This document shows positions 47,111-58,500 of a stretch of 64,000 bases of DNA, piece by piece. Position numbers and translations under genes: made by a program. Location: assembly GCF_902459465.1 (NCBI RefSeq), contig NC_047080.1:4131214-4195213 (forward strand), given 5' to 3'. The DNA comes from Asterias rubens. Lineage: Eukaryota; Echinodermata; Asteroidea; Forcipulatida; Asteriidae. Positions within the stretch are counted from its first letter, which is position 1, and each line of letters starts with the position of its first letter. The notes beneath the pieces are model-generated. The model searched no databases. It saw only the letters and a program-made list of their open reading frames with translations, and was not told the DNA's origin.

Positions 47111-49771
47111 TTATGGTTTTTGTTTAAAACTAAATTTAAATATAGACTTTGTAATTTAAAAGTTACAAGTTTGTTTCCAACCTTGAGTACATGTACAAGC
47201 AACATTCACTGCCAAATAATATAACAAATATAATGTTAGGCCTACCATATGACTGAAAAATCAGTTGTGCTTCTAATAAAAAAATTCCCATATTCTTTAT
47301 CAGAAATAAGCGTAAAAAGGTTGTATTTAAACCCAGATGTTGTCAAACAAGGTGATCACGGTCACCAAGACAAAATGTGGAAAGTGTTTGTACAGTGTAT
47401 AGTTGTAAACAGTAGAAGGTAGCCTTTGCAATACAACAAAATGCACCAAATGGTAAATGTTTTTGTACTCTGCATTCCCAGTGGAAAAAACTTAAAGGCA
47501 GTGGACACTATTGGTAATTACTCAAAATAGTTATTGGCATAAAACCTTACTTGGTGATGAGTAATGGGGAGAGGTTGATGGTATAAAACATTGTGAGAAA
47601 CGGCTCCCTCTGAAGTGCCATAGTTTTAGAGAAAGACGTAATTTTCAACGAATTTGATTTCTAGACCTCAGATTTAGAACTTGAGGTCTCGAAATCAACC
47701 ATCTAAACACACACAACTTCGTGTGACAAGGGTGTTTTTTTTCTGTCGTTATTATCTCGCAAGTTCGATGACCGATTGAGCTCAAATTTTCACAGGTTTG
47801 TTATTTTATGCTTATGTTGAGATGCACCCACTGTGAAGGCTAGTCTTTGACAATTACCAATAGTGTCCACTGCCTTTAAAATGGTGCCAGACCGTTTTTG
47901 TGTGTGTTAGATCTCAGTTCTTAGTTACATATGGACATGTCATGCTAGTTGTGTCTTATACCTTACTTTAATTCTTCTTCTTGCAGCTAAATACTGAATG
48001 GGGAAACAAATCATCATCTTACAGGGACGGCCCTGGTATCCTGGCATTAGTTACCGTTGAAAGCCGATCGTTGGATCAACAAAGCGTCGCTAAAGTTGAG
48101 AGTTATATTAAGAAGATGATGAAAGGAACGGCGTGCCAATTGTTGAGGTGAGAGGGGTTAATATAATAGGCCAAGGCTAGAGGGGTTGGTAGGTCAGGGC
48201 TAGAGTGGTCAGGAGTTGTTGTTTGCCCAGGGCTAGATTGGTCAAGAGCTTGTAGGCCAGGGCTAGATTGGTCAAAAGTTTGAAGGCCAGGGCTAATATG
48301 GTCGAGGGTTCATTGGCCTGGGGTCGATTGCACAAAGAGTTAGGACTCGTCTTATCTCGAGTTAGGCTGAGTAACTCGTCCTAACTTAGGATTAATCTTA
48401 AGGTCTGCATGCTACAGTGCAGGGTTGGGACTCGTCCTTAGTCCTAAGATTAGTTTTAAGTTAGGAAGAGTTTTGTGAAATCGACGGCAGGGGTTACAGT
48501 TGGTGAGTATTTGATCGGCAAGGTGCTATAGAGGTGTCAGTGGTTGATACTGTAGGCCAGGGGCTAGTGAAGGCATGAGTTGATAATCTATGGGCTAGAG
48601 GGCGTAATAAAGTGAGAGTTTCAGGGAAAATTTAGTAATTTATCTTTGGGAATCTTATTTCACCAGGTGGAACCAACATCATTTTCTTCTGTTATTTGAG
48701 TCGGCGAATGATTACGAGTCTTTTGGAAGGCTCTTCTTGGAGGAGAAATTGGATGACTGTGAAGGATTCCGTGTGACTGCTATTGAACGTAAGTCTCAAT
48801 TTCAAATAATTATTACCACGAGAGAAACTGACTGTGTAAATTTTGTACATGGATTGGGGTTGAACAAAGACAAAGTAACAGGGATGTGATTTCTCCAGTT
48901 TTAACCAGAATTACGAGGGCTTTCAACAATTTTTTTTTCTTCTAAAGATCAAATTAAGAAAATTGAGAAAAAATCTGACAATTTAGCCTCTGTCACAGGT
49001 ATTAATGAATGCTGGTTCTCAATAACTTGAAAGTACCACTCATTGTATGTGTCTTTTTTGTGTTTCTGTTCAGCATCCATCTTGACCAATCCACCGCGCT
49101 GCTTCGTGGAGATTGAGACGCTCCACGGAACGCAAACTCGTGACGCCCTCAAGTCTTTCATCTCCTACTTCTCCGGTGCCTTCCAGCATGCCAGCATCCT
49201 GGAGATCCAGAGGCTATTCCCCTTCACTGAATCCCTGGAAGGTGACGTCCCAAGGCTGGCCCTCACCTTGATGTTCAGCGGGAAAGCCCAATCCCGAGCC
49301 ACTGAAGTCGTCAAGGTACTCTCGGGCGATCCATGGGTACCGTTCAGTCTTCCAGATGCAGTGGCTAGCGAACTCAGCGACGATACGGCGTACTTCAAAC
49401 ACACCAAGTTGCCGCTCCCACTGTGGGGGGTGAAAACAGGGGCCAACACGTCTGGCGTTCGAGTGACGCTCTTTGTTAAAGACAGCCTGAGCTTTCAATC
49501 AATGGACTCGTTCTATAGCAAAGTCACTGGCGTCACCCCGCTACAGCAGAACGGCGACAACACAGCTAAGAGCAGCACGTTCCCACTCTCCCCAAGGTTG
49601 GAGTTCTCTCTTGCATTCTACCAGGGCGTGGTCCCACAAACAAGCCAGAATCAGCTCCTATACTTTCAAACAAACGAGTCAGCCATCGGGGCGGAAAAGC
49701 TGGCGGAAGACCATTGGCAGCTGAAAGACCCCGAAGATAATCTTGTGGTGCTTTTTACAACGATGAAGTAA
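41202..49771 (+). CDS. FAM124: FAM124-family protein (complete, 4 coding exons)
   Basis: Exons: 41202-41423, 47987-48147, 48667-48788, 49074-49771; phases join to 400 aa. The start ATG (ACAATGG context) is the first in its frame; the frame is closed by a TAA just before 41133. The C-terminal half shows the FAM124 landmarks in order: VPRLALTLMFSGKAQ (228-242), GDPWVPF (253-259), LPLPLWGV (282-288), SGVRVTLFVKD (296-305), FYSKVTGVTPLQQ (315-327), and a terminal block with HWQLKDPEDN (382-391). The LFVKD...FYSKVTG pattern resembles a glyoxalase/VOC-type fold; that is inference. The family has no established biochemical role; vertebrates have FAM124A and FAM124B, and I cannot assign this gene to either. 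Residues 1-170 (acidic N-terminus plus exons 2-3, with ILALVTVES and HHFLLLFESANDYESF) lie upstream of the part I can align. Intron 1 is 6.6 kb. Confidence 0.86.
41649..41912. mobile_element. Outer hAT-like MITE split by a sister copy
   Basis: The left half (41649-41700) carries the GGAAAAGTTTTTGTATGGCG arm. The right half (41833-41912) resumes with atagtatctaatttacctca and the right arm (aaggtggtggcgctatac). The last bases of the right end do not match the family terminus; the terminal sequence ccatacggaaagtt reappears at 42044-42058 after about 130 bases of other sequence containing repeats of tcgtccgctatcgtctc. The outer copy is therefore the older one and has been rearranged. Confidence 0.75.
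41701..41832. mobile_element. Inner hAT-like MITE inserted in a copy of its own family
   Basis: This 132-bp copy (starts GGACAAGTTTCCGTATGGCG, ends ggaaagttatcc) is flanked by the exact octamer AATATTAA at 41693-41700 and 41833-41840. The bases outside the duplication are the two halves of another copy of the same family, so the insertion is nested. It lies near the start of FAM124 intron 1. Confidence 0.9.
43041..43470. repeat. Degenerate tandem repeat (~115-150 bp period) in FAM124 intron 1
   Basis: Units start at about 43041, 43188, 43305 and 43431 with agct(t/c)agaa-type words followed by actgatttta/actgacttta, and contain actgtatttttaattattca and gttagtgaga. Strongly AT-rich. Confidence 0.75.
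44165..44275 (-). mobile_element. SINE-like element, inverted copy of the 'gtcatggccgaatg' family
   Basis: ttttgctcaaggacacaagt, gtcatgaccgagattcgaac, then ccacactccgatgacttaac; ends near ttggccatgacac. The reverse complement restores the B-box-like GTTCGAATC. Confidence 0.7.
45940..46065 (+). mobile_element. SINE-like remnant in FAM124 intron 1
   Basis: gagtcattggagtcagggtt, ctagtcccagttgtgacagt, tgtgtcctttggcgttaggc, and ataattgcttctcatcagcc. Diverged. Confidence 0.5.
46496..46740. repeat. Inverted repeat of the 'gctgctaagca' family
   Basis: Left arm gggcccaatttcatagagct then gctaagcaggaaactttgct; right arm agcaaatttgtgtgcttagc then agctctttcaaattggaccc. Related single arms or pieces occur at about 16404-16560, 25320-25442, 33055-33225, 57115-57235 and 61690-61990, mostly marked by atttcatagagctgcttaag-type and ttttggctagtaaccttatt-type blocks. 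Confidence 0.7.
47493..47879 (+). mobile_element. MITE family A, full copy (~387 bp)
   Basis: Begins ttaaaggcagtggacactat and ends with its inverse (ccaatagtgtccactgccttta). It contains the paired blocks gacctcagatttagaacttg / ttgaggtctcgaaatcaacc and the shared core gatgaccgattgagctcaaa. Other copies or pieces are at 526-602, 16608-16759 (inverted), 20934-21310 and 37763-38085. Confidence 0.9.
48148..49073. other. FAM124 introns 2 and 3
   Basis: Intron 2 (48148-48666) carries short imperfect iterations of ggccagggctagattggtca (about 48175-48300) and the tcctaacttaggac inverted repeat. Intron 3 (48789-49073) shows nothing notable. The exon 48667-48788 lies between them. Confidence 0.8.
48316..48490. 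repeat. 'tcctaacttaggac' inverted-repeat family, copy 2 (FAM124 intron 2)
   Basis: Left arm gtcgattgcacaaagagtta then ggactcgtcttatctcgagt; right arm ttaagttaggaagagttttg then tgaaatcgac. Fills a good part of the 519-bp intron. Confidence 0.65.
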
Positions 49772-50274
49772 GACAAGTATATTTGTAGCTAGTAAAACTA
49801 GAGTTTATGTGTAGCGGTACTATTATTATAGACTATTTAAATAATGCACCGGTGAAAGCTATCTATGATTTCATTCACACGGCGAACTCATTTTCTGTGA
49901 TTTTTTTTTAACTAGAAGTCAGTTGATTGTTTGCCCAAGGCAGGGGGGTAAACCCAATATGGGTATATCGTCACCTTGATCATAACCTCTATCCCTCATT
50001 AGGTTATAAATCAGACAATGTGAAAGCGTTTTGAAATGCCTATGGAAAATGCTATACAAATGTTATTTATTATTATTATAAATGGTCCCTTGATCAGGAA
50101 ATTCATGGAACACCTTTCGCCATGCTGACACTTTGAGCCAAATTTCATGTCCCAAAAGGTTTGCTTAGGACAGGAAAAATCTTCCTACAAATTACCAGCT
50201 ACAGTGCCATGTCTTTCTTTTTAATGTGCTGGTAATCCGCTTTGATTCTATTTTGATTTGGGGTTAAACAAAGA

Positions 50275-50355
50275 AAATTGACTTGAGTGGGACACAAACC
50301 AACGACCTCCAGACCAACATGCCGGCGCTCTACCAACTGAGCTGTCTAGCCCTTT
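50275..50355 (-). mobile_element. tRNA-like SINE head, inverted, downstream of FAM124
   Basis: On the minus strand: ctagacagctcagttggtag (A box), agcgccggcatgttggtctg, then aggtcgttggtttgtgtccc (degenerate B box). The B box has lost its GTTCGA core, so this is a fossil and not a working tRNA gene. A similar head lies at 61160-61215. Confidence 0.6.
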
Positions 50356-51456
50356 GTTTGGCGGTCTCCTAATTCTATTTTGCAAACAAACTTGCTACAT
50401 TGTAGGTGAAACTTTCTGCTTGATGAAAGCGGGCCGCAGAATTGGTATAAACGATTCTGATATTGTCCCCGTCTTTGACAGAAGGCCTGTGAAGTTAATT
50501 TGTATGTATTTTCACTGTTGCCTTTTAAAGCTGGTTTTAAACCTTGTGCAGCTATAGAACTCTTAAAGAATTATCACCATACTTTTGATATCTCATTTTT
50601 GGTAATCACTCTGTTGAAAGAAAAAACACAAAATGAAGTAAGACCAACATGTATGTGAATATTTACCAGTTTGTGAGCAGCCTGACATCTGTTAAAATAA
50701 TATTTGTTCAAAAGTATTTAAAAGAATACTTTGGTATCGATGACGAGTAATATATTTTATTGTAGGAAAATTGTTACAATTGTAAGTTAGATTCTAGTGC
50801 TTCTTTGTTACCTTTTTTTGAGCAATCCAACCCCTTCCCAGCCTTACTTCCGCGAAACAAAATGTTCCCCTCTTTCCTCCTAAAACACATAAAGATGTCT
50901 TTGTATCACTTCAAGTTATTTATATAGCAAATGTTAGATTATATTTAGTCGGGTGAAAGGTAGCTCTTGCAAAAATTACGACGACAAATTGTGGTTTACT
51001 TTAATGAAAAATTGCCTTTCAGATCAACTACATGTACGTATGAACAAAAACAAATGATATTTTTAAAGTAAATAAGGAATATCGTAAAGTCACACTGTTA
51101 TTCTTGTAAAGGGTACACAATTTAGCAGATGAATTTTTTTTCGAGTATGTAAATTTACACAGCCTATGTGTATGGTAGAATTTTAAATGTAGCAATTGTA
51201 AATTGTGTAATATCTTTTTAAATAGTTATAGATTGGTAGAATATGTATATTACAACTTCTTTTTTCTACGTAACTTTATTCGGTGTATCTATTTTTCTCT
51301 CGTAGCAAACGCTTTGAGATTTAATGTAGTAACTCAAAATGAACCACCTGAATATGCACACAATGCTGTCAGGTTGACTTTGATCAACCTCAGAGTAATA
51401 TTTTAAGGCGTGTTTTGGCGAGTCTGAAATGAGTTTCTAGCTTGAAACTCAATGAC

Positions 51457-51843
51457 TTAAAGGAACACGTTGCCTTGGATCGGTCGAGTTGGTCTTTGAA
51501 AAGCGATTGTACTGTTCATAATAAAATGCATATATATGGGTGGAAAGATGTTGCAAAAGTAGAATACAATGATCAACACAAACATGCCTCAAAATTGCGT
51601 GTTTTCCTTTTGCTTTGTGGACTACACGAGCGGCCATTTATGGCAGTCAAATTAACTTTTGACTCCTAAAAATGGCAGAACATGTTAGTTCACAAAGCAA
51701 AAGGAAAACCATGCAATTTCGAGGCACATTTGTGTGGATCATTGTATTCTACTTTTACATCTTTCCAACCATATGCATTACAAACGGTTACAAACGCTTT
51801 TTATATTCCAACTCTTCTGATCCAAGGCAACGTGTTCCTTTAA
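51457..51843. mobile_element. Foldback MITE, ~385 bp (family D, copy 2)
   Basis: Starts ttaaaggaacacgttgcctt and ends ggcaacgtgttcctttaa. It has the same interior landmarks as the copy at 23461 (gaaaagcg, tggatcattgtattctactt, cggttacaaacgctttt) and a more diverged centre. It lies downstream of FAM124. Confidence 0.9.
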
Positions 51844-53270
51844 AAAACTTCCTACAACGCCCTCTATGTCCTCCAAGAAGGGTATTAAAGGGCAGTTCAG
51901 CATTGGACATGGTCACCCTTCTGAAGAAGCTCCTAGATAATGTACATGTGAAATGTAATTACAAAATTTTGGATTTGTAAAACCAAATCTTTTAATTCAT
52001 GTTTATCAACAATCGAGATGAACTTATTTTAAAAAATGGTTCCCCAACCAGAAACTGTTCTTGTACACTTCCCGTGAAATTTGGTATCCTAAAAGTACAT
52101 GGCCACTATTGCAATTGGGTTCTGCTGGTAAATCTCATTAAGTGATAGACAATTCATCATTGGGCTGTCTTGCTTTTCAAGAAACCAATCATGCATCTAC
52201 AGGATTATTTCAGACAAAATAAATCAAGAGGATGCTTTTTACTACCATTACCATCTTTATAACAAACGATGACTCTGCCTTTAAAAGGCAAATGGCTTGT
52301 CAAAATATTACCATGATGTGTCCCGACAAAATTCTATTCTACTTATTTTTTGCAGACTTCACTTTCTGAGCAGTTTTTCTCTTAGATTTTTGTTTATTTA
52401 TTTTTGTTTACATTTATATTAGCATTGTTTAATCTTATCTGTATGAATGAATTCATCATATTCTTTTTAAAGGAAACAGTACTAGGTACAGTGTACATTA
52501 ACAGTGTAAAGGGAATGTTTTAAAACAGCTTAGTAAAGGAAATGTTTGACAGCTTTAAAGGGAATGATTTTAAAGCTTAAAAGGTATGTTTAACAGCTTA
52601 AAGGGGTTGTTTAAAAATTGGGAGTATAGGTGAAAGGTGTTTGGATTTTTCTCACGCATTGATTATAGATACCCCTTCGAAATATTTAGCTGTCGGAACT
52701 TCTGCATTATGTATCAGATGTCTAAACCATTGGCCTTTTCGATCAACAAATGTTGAAGATTGAAAATTAAGTGTGAGACTAAGATCAGAAAGACTTTGGT
52801 TTGAATCCCACTGTGGTCCCCCCCCCCCAATAGCTCTTGAAAGCACGGAGTGTACAGATGTGTAGTTGGGTTTTGTTTTTTCTGCTCTGTTTATCAAAAG
52901 TCATAATTTGCAATTGTCTGATCTTTCAATATCATCCCGAGTGGTTTTGAATGATATATAAACTATGCCAGCCTGCAATATGATATAATATGGTGAATGC
53001 ATCCACACAGTACACAGTCAACCCTCTCACTGTTTGATATTTTTTTATCATCTACTGTGGTTTTGAATATTTGATAAACTATGCCAGCCTGCAATAACAT
53101 GTTATGACTGCGCAGTACACAGTCGACCCTCCTACTATCTGACCATTCAATATCATCTACTGTAATTTTTGTAGTATTGTGAGTGTGCCCAACACAACAC
53201 CACGATGGAAGACTTTGGGGGACACTTGGTGACAGCAGATTTGGTCATGTTATGAATAAAGCTAAACCTC

Positions 53271-53393
53271 AAAGTCTGCTTCATACTTCATGCGAAAATG
53301 AAGTTTCTTGCGTCACAAAAGGAAAAGCAGCGTGTACCGATTATTGTGCACCAAGTTTTGCATCGCATTCACAGGATGTATGAACCGGGCTTT
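53271..53393. mobile_element. MITE family G, diverged copy
   Basis: From aaagtctgcttcatacttca to ggatgtatgaaccgggcttt, with an internal cttgcgtcacaaaagg block as in the copy at 22321. Confidence 0.65.
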
Positions 53394-54903
53394 AGTTTGG
53401 ATTCTAATTTCTTATAGAAAAGTACATTTTCTTGAAAAGCAACATTAACTTATTTAATGTCTATATTTAACCCTTTCCTATGCATCATTAATATTCGACT
53501 TCAAAGCAAACATGTTGAGTTCTATAAAACTGAAATTATGCATTACAGTAGCATGTGTATTTTTTATAATATTTTTCCTGTCCAGTCCGATCATAAACCT
53601 ATTAAAAATGGTCCGTTTGTGGCCAAATCCCACAATGTCAGCCCCTTGAAGAATGTTGTCAATTTCTTAATATTATTTGGTCATGACCATCAAATGCGTA
53701 GAGTGAAATTGACTTTCAACATGATTTTTGTAATTTTATCGTTAATGTTCACGCTGGAAGAATAATATGCAATTGGAAACACAATGTTCTCGGGTTCAAA
53801 TTCTCAGATTCTAATTTTTGCAAACACTTTTGATTTACACTTTTCTGATTTAAAATTCGATTGGAATAGAAGCTTCTGGATAGATGGTTTAATTTGGATA
53901 CATTTCTTGAATGCAGGATGCATTTACACGCAACATCTTCTCCCTTTCACACAAAAAAGCACATTATAGGCTCGCCCCACAGGCATGGTGTCATGTTACA
54001 GCATTATGGAACTTTACATGGATATGTATAAATTGGACCATTCATCATCGGATGAGAGTGGGGAAATCTCGGGGGAGTGGGGGCGCTTACTTCACTGTGA
54101 ATATCAAGGAGCTAGAAGAGGCAATGATGAATAGCACAAGGGACCTGTACTTTTGTGAATTTTTACTTTCATCTTAATTTTTTTTTACAATTTGTTAAAA
54201 ACACATATGGAGGATTTCTTACGATTGAGTTCTTTTAAAAATTATCAGATTATTGCTGACAGAATGCAAATTTAACAAAATGAACATTTGTTTTCCTCTA
54301 AAATAATATCCTACAAAAATACGCTTGTAAGATTATGTTATCATGCATCTTTATCCATGGTTTTTGACATTGCTTTCATACGAACACTTGACTGAGTATG
54401 CATTATAATCTAAACCATGCACTTAACTACATTGTCATGCTAGAAACATTTTCATGCAATTTATGTATCTTTGTATTTTTTTGAAATTGTAAACTTGGGT
54501 GTTTCACTGATAATGATGCCGATTATTACTACTACTAATATTATTATCATAAAAACTAGAGGAGATTTCATCTTCAGATTATTGAATTGCATAGACAGGT
54601 ATAGCACCATAACTGAAAGCTCTGTGTACAAAAATAAATACTGTTGGGTTTTTTTTGTAACAAAAGTTCTTATAAAATACAGCACCATATTTTAAGATAT
54701 TCTTTTAAAAAATATCAAGGAGTAAAAATACATTTAAAAAAAAAACAGCTTATCAACCAAACTGACTTGTGGTACAAATCCCAAATGTGGTAGTGGCCTT
54801 TTGTTTTTACCCAAGCTGCTAGAGCCTTTCCTAATGGCTTCATACATGTATTTAGTTTGTTTTTCTAACACAGATTAGGATCTGATTATTTCACTACATT
54901 TTA

Positions 54904-55230
54904 GGGTGGCACGGTTGGCTTGTGCGTAAAGCGCTCGCCTCTCACCAAGGTGACCCCGGTTCGATTCCCGGTCGGGGCCATATGTGAGTTGAGTTGTGCG
55001 TTGGTTCTCTGCTGTGCCACGAGGGTTTTCCAGACTATCCGGTTTTCCTCCCTCAGGAAAAAATCAAACACTTTCGATCTTGGCTGTGCTCCGTGGTCAT
55101 AATGGGTTGATGTGGCTGGCAGCTGAATGCGTCTTTGCATACCTGCTTCTCGAACACGTTGTAGCCGCGTCCTTCGCAATTCAGCTCTTAGCTGCGAGTA
55201 AGGACGATTAGCCCCCCAAATTATTATTAT
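54904..55230 (+). mobile_element. tRNA-derived SINE, full-length looking (~325 bp)
   Basis: The tRNA-like head has gcgtaaagcgctcgcctctc after a degenerate A box (ggttggcttgtgcg) and a perfect B box, GGTTCGATTCC, at 54958-54968. A tRNA-unrelated body of about 240 bp follows and ends in an att-rich tail (about 55219-55230). It lies between FAM124 and RCN2. Confidence 0.8.
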
Positions 55231-55521
55231 GTTCACAACATTGCTCAGCACAGAAAATCTATTGCTTACAGAAACAGGCAACCAGCCCAAATTGCAAACT
55301 GTTGAGACTGGTGCCCCATTCAGTATTTCCTAAGCAAAGAAAATTTGTAAAGCAGTAAAAGAGAAAAAGTTATCTTTTCAACCAGTATTTACTGCCATGC
55401 AGCTCTAAATGTACCCTCACCCAAAACCACAAGTTTGTTTTTGAAACACAACCTCCATCCCAAGTGACCCCATAAGATAACATAACAATAAATTAACAAA
55501 TTTGAAAACAAGGTTAGACAC

Positions 55522-58500
55522 TCAAAGTTCTTGGTGTGGGAACTTTTCACTGCGTATATGCCTGCCGAAATGGGTGGCCTTACTCCCAGTAAAGATTTCA
55601 TATTTGCCGAGGATTTCATCCACACTGAGCTTGCCATCTCCATCGCTGTCTGCAACATCAATTAGATGAATAGCCTGGATGGAAAGAGAATTTTAAAAAA
55701 CATGTCAGTATTTTTTCTTGGCTCTCTTACTCTAAACGCACCGTAGGATGGTTGTGATCTTTAACGCAACTGGACACCTTTGGTACTTGTCAAATACCAG
55801 TATTCTCACCTGATGTATCCCAACATAAATTATGCATAAAATAATGAACCTGTGAAAATTTTAACTTAATTGATCGTTAAGTTGCAAGAAAATAATGTCA
55901 CAAAAACACCATTGTGGCACAAGTTGTTTGCTTACAGATGCCTGAGAAAGCAAGTCTTTTAAAAGTTTTTTTTCTTCAGAATCAAGTATTTTAGTGGAAT
56001 AAATGTCCTCTTTCTCAAAAACTACATCACTTCAGAGAGAGTCGTACTCTCAATGTTTTATACTACCAACTGGTCTCTGTCATAAGCTGTCCTAGCTGTC
56101 CTAAATGCGCAGCAACAATATTATTATTGGGCTGTTTGCCTACCCAAAGTGATGACAGAAAAACTTGCAAGGTAGAATTGCTCGTTGCCAATTCGATTTT
56201 TACACTAATATATTGTTAGTGACTAACAAATGTGTCCAATGACTTTAAAATCACTAGTGCCAAATTTTATGCAAAACAGTATTTACAATTACCACCAGGC
56301 AAATGTCAACCGAGGGTGGTTTAGATGTTAACAAAGACACACGCTATGTTAGACTTGCCTCTTTCTCTGCTGTGATTTGGTAGCGAGGTTTAACCCATTG
56401 AACCAGCTCATCTCCTTCCATCACACCATTCCCATCTTTATCAAGTTGCTGTTTGAAGATCTCCCGCTCCTCTTCCACCCATAGTGGCTCCTTTCGCTTC
56501 CCTGTCAAGTCTGCGAAATAAATTCAAAGTTAGTACCTTGGTTTATTTGTTGTATGGTCTAGCTGCAGTTTACCGTACAATACTATCAACCACAGCAATC
56601 ATACCACCTCTCCTTTTACCAACAGTGACATTATTCAACCTAAATCACCCACACAAAAAACATTCATTCATGTATATGCAGACCTGGAAATCAATGATTT
56701 TTTTATTTTTTTCCCATTTGGGCTTTTGGCTTTGTACATATTGGTATTAGAATGTACTCGCTCTGTCAAAACACCAGGGGTGGATTTCACAAAAAGTTAC
56801 GGCTAAACTTATCGACTACTAGACTTCTGTGCTAATTAAATAATTGATATGTGAACCAGATTGCCTCATGAATATGTATGTTTTTGAATATGCAGGAGGT
56901 ATATTTTAATTATTTGCATACAGACCTGGTAAGTCATTTCCATCATGATATTTCCCAATAAATTCATCCATTTCCACAGCACCATCTCCATTCAGATCAA
57001 AGTCCTCCAAGAGTTTCTCGATGACCACTTCCTTTGCAGAAAATAAATGAATGTATTAAGAACATCTTGGCTGTAAAGAGATTGCAGTTTCCCGACTGAA
57101 AGACTTTTCTCAATTTCCCCATTTCATAGAGCTGTTTAAGCACAAAACTTGCTTACAAATTTTATTCTGATCGAAAGTCCAGTCATAGATTGTACATGAG
57201 AAAAGGTATTTTGGCTAGTAATTTTTTTTCTGGTAAGATGTGACACTACATACCTGCATACCGTCAACAGCATTGGGATTGTAGAATGACAAAAGCTCTT
57301 CTCCTTCCAGGAATCCATCTTTGTTTTTGTCAGCCATCTTGAACATTTTCTTGTTGCTTTTGAACTCCTTTATAACAAATAAGAACAATACTTGGTATTT
57401 ATTTGGCGCTTATAAACATTGTATCAAAGCATCTTACAACCCTTGTTCATCGAGCCTTGAGCTTTTCTTAAACCATCTCAACTCCTTTATGCATTGAAGC
57501 AACGGCTGCCAAATGAGATCACAATGGGTCAACAGGCCTTGGTTAGCCATCTTTTTTACCATTAAAAGCAAGGTAACCAAACTGAGGCCGGAAGGGGAAA
57601 ATAGTCTGGTCCCTCTAGCTCTAGTACAATAAGAATCACCAGTCATTATTATAAATACACACAGGGAACCTTTACCATTCTCATTTCATCATCGGGGTAT
57701 TGCTCATCACTTTCCGGTATGAAACCCAAGACATGCTGACTGTACTCCTCCCAAGACAGGCGGCCATCTTTGTTCTTGTCTTGGATTAGCATGTGCTCTT
57801 CAGCGATGACTCTGTCGATGTTTTTCAAGGAGCCGATGACCCACTCCTGCAGTTCCTCTGTGAAGGGGGTTCAGGAAGTAAAATTTGTGAAAAGAAGAAC
57901 TTAATTGTGATGTCAGATTTTGAAGTCATCAAGTTTCAACTTAAGGTCAGAGAATTCTAATTCCTGATAATGACCAATACAGGCCTCGAAATAACCCACA
58001 TCGGTTAGGTGCCGATTCCTTTGCTGTGGTGCCCTTAGCACAGTTCAAATTCAAATTCAATTTTTTTATAGAAGTGCCCCTTAGCAGAGGAAAATTGATG
58101 TGTCCCTTCAAGAAACAAGTTCCAAGACCTGCAAATGTTTGTATTTCTTTAACATATTTCTTTACCTTTATCTAGATGGCCATCAGCGTTGACATCGGCT
58201 TTTTTCAGTATCACTTGAAGACGTGCCTTGCTTTCCTCCTCAGATAGTGTCTTGAACTCCTTGGCAGCCCTCTATTACACAAGAATAACAAAAGGTTAAC
58301 CCTCCTACCTTTGGTATCATTTTCCAGTGAGGTGATCAACCATTTAACTGGATTCAACTGTATGGGTTATGTATGGTGGACAGCTATGCAAAGAACTAAC
58401 CTTGTGTGTTCTATGTAGAACGCTTACACCCCTATGCAACATTATTCAAGTAAATGGTTAAAAAACATGAGTTTCAAGAACAAAAGTGTAAACGGTTTAA

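Larger units (their letters stand above)
41424..47986. other. FAM124 intron 1 (6.6 kb)
   Basis: Holds the nested hAT-like MITEs (41649-41912), the ctatcgtctc hairpin region (41940-42058), the degenerate tandem repeat (43041-43470), a GA run (44024-44037), SINE remnants, the inverted repeat at 46496, a C8-A25 homopolymer run (47069-47103) and a full family A MITE (47493-47879). No extra exon found. Confidence 0.7.
49772..55521. other. Tail-to-tail intergenic region FAM124 / RCN2
   Basis: Contains the 3' UTRs of both genes (ends not determined), an inverted SINE head (50275), a family D foldback MITE (51457), taggagggttgac repeats (53015-53160), a family G copy (53271) and the full SINE (54904). 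No gene recognised. Confidence 0.65.

Noticed and set aside
49165-49498. 94-codon minus-strand frames
   Set aside because: Antisense of the large last exon of FAM124.
50275-50355. tRNA gene
   Set aside because: Has tRNA-like A-box words on the minus strand, but the B box is damaged and no clover leaf closes; treated as a SINE head. The same reasoning applies to 27835, 38990, 54904 and 60772.
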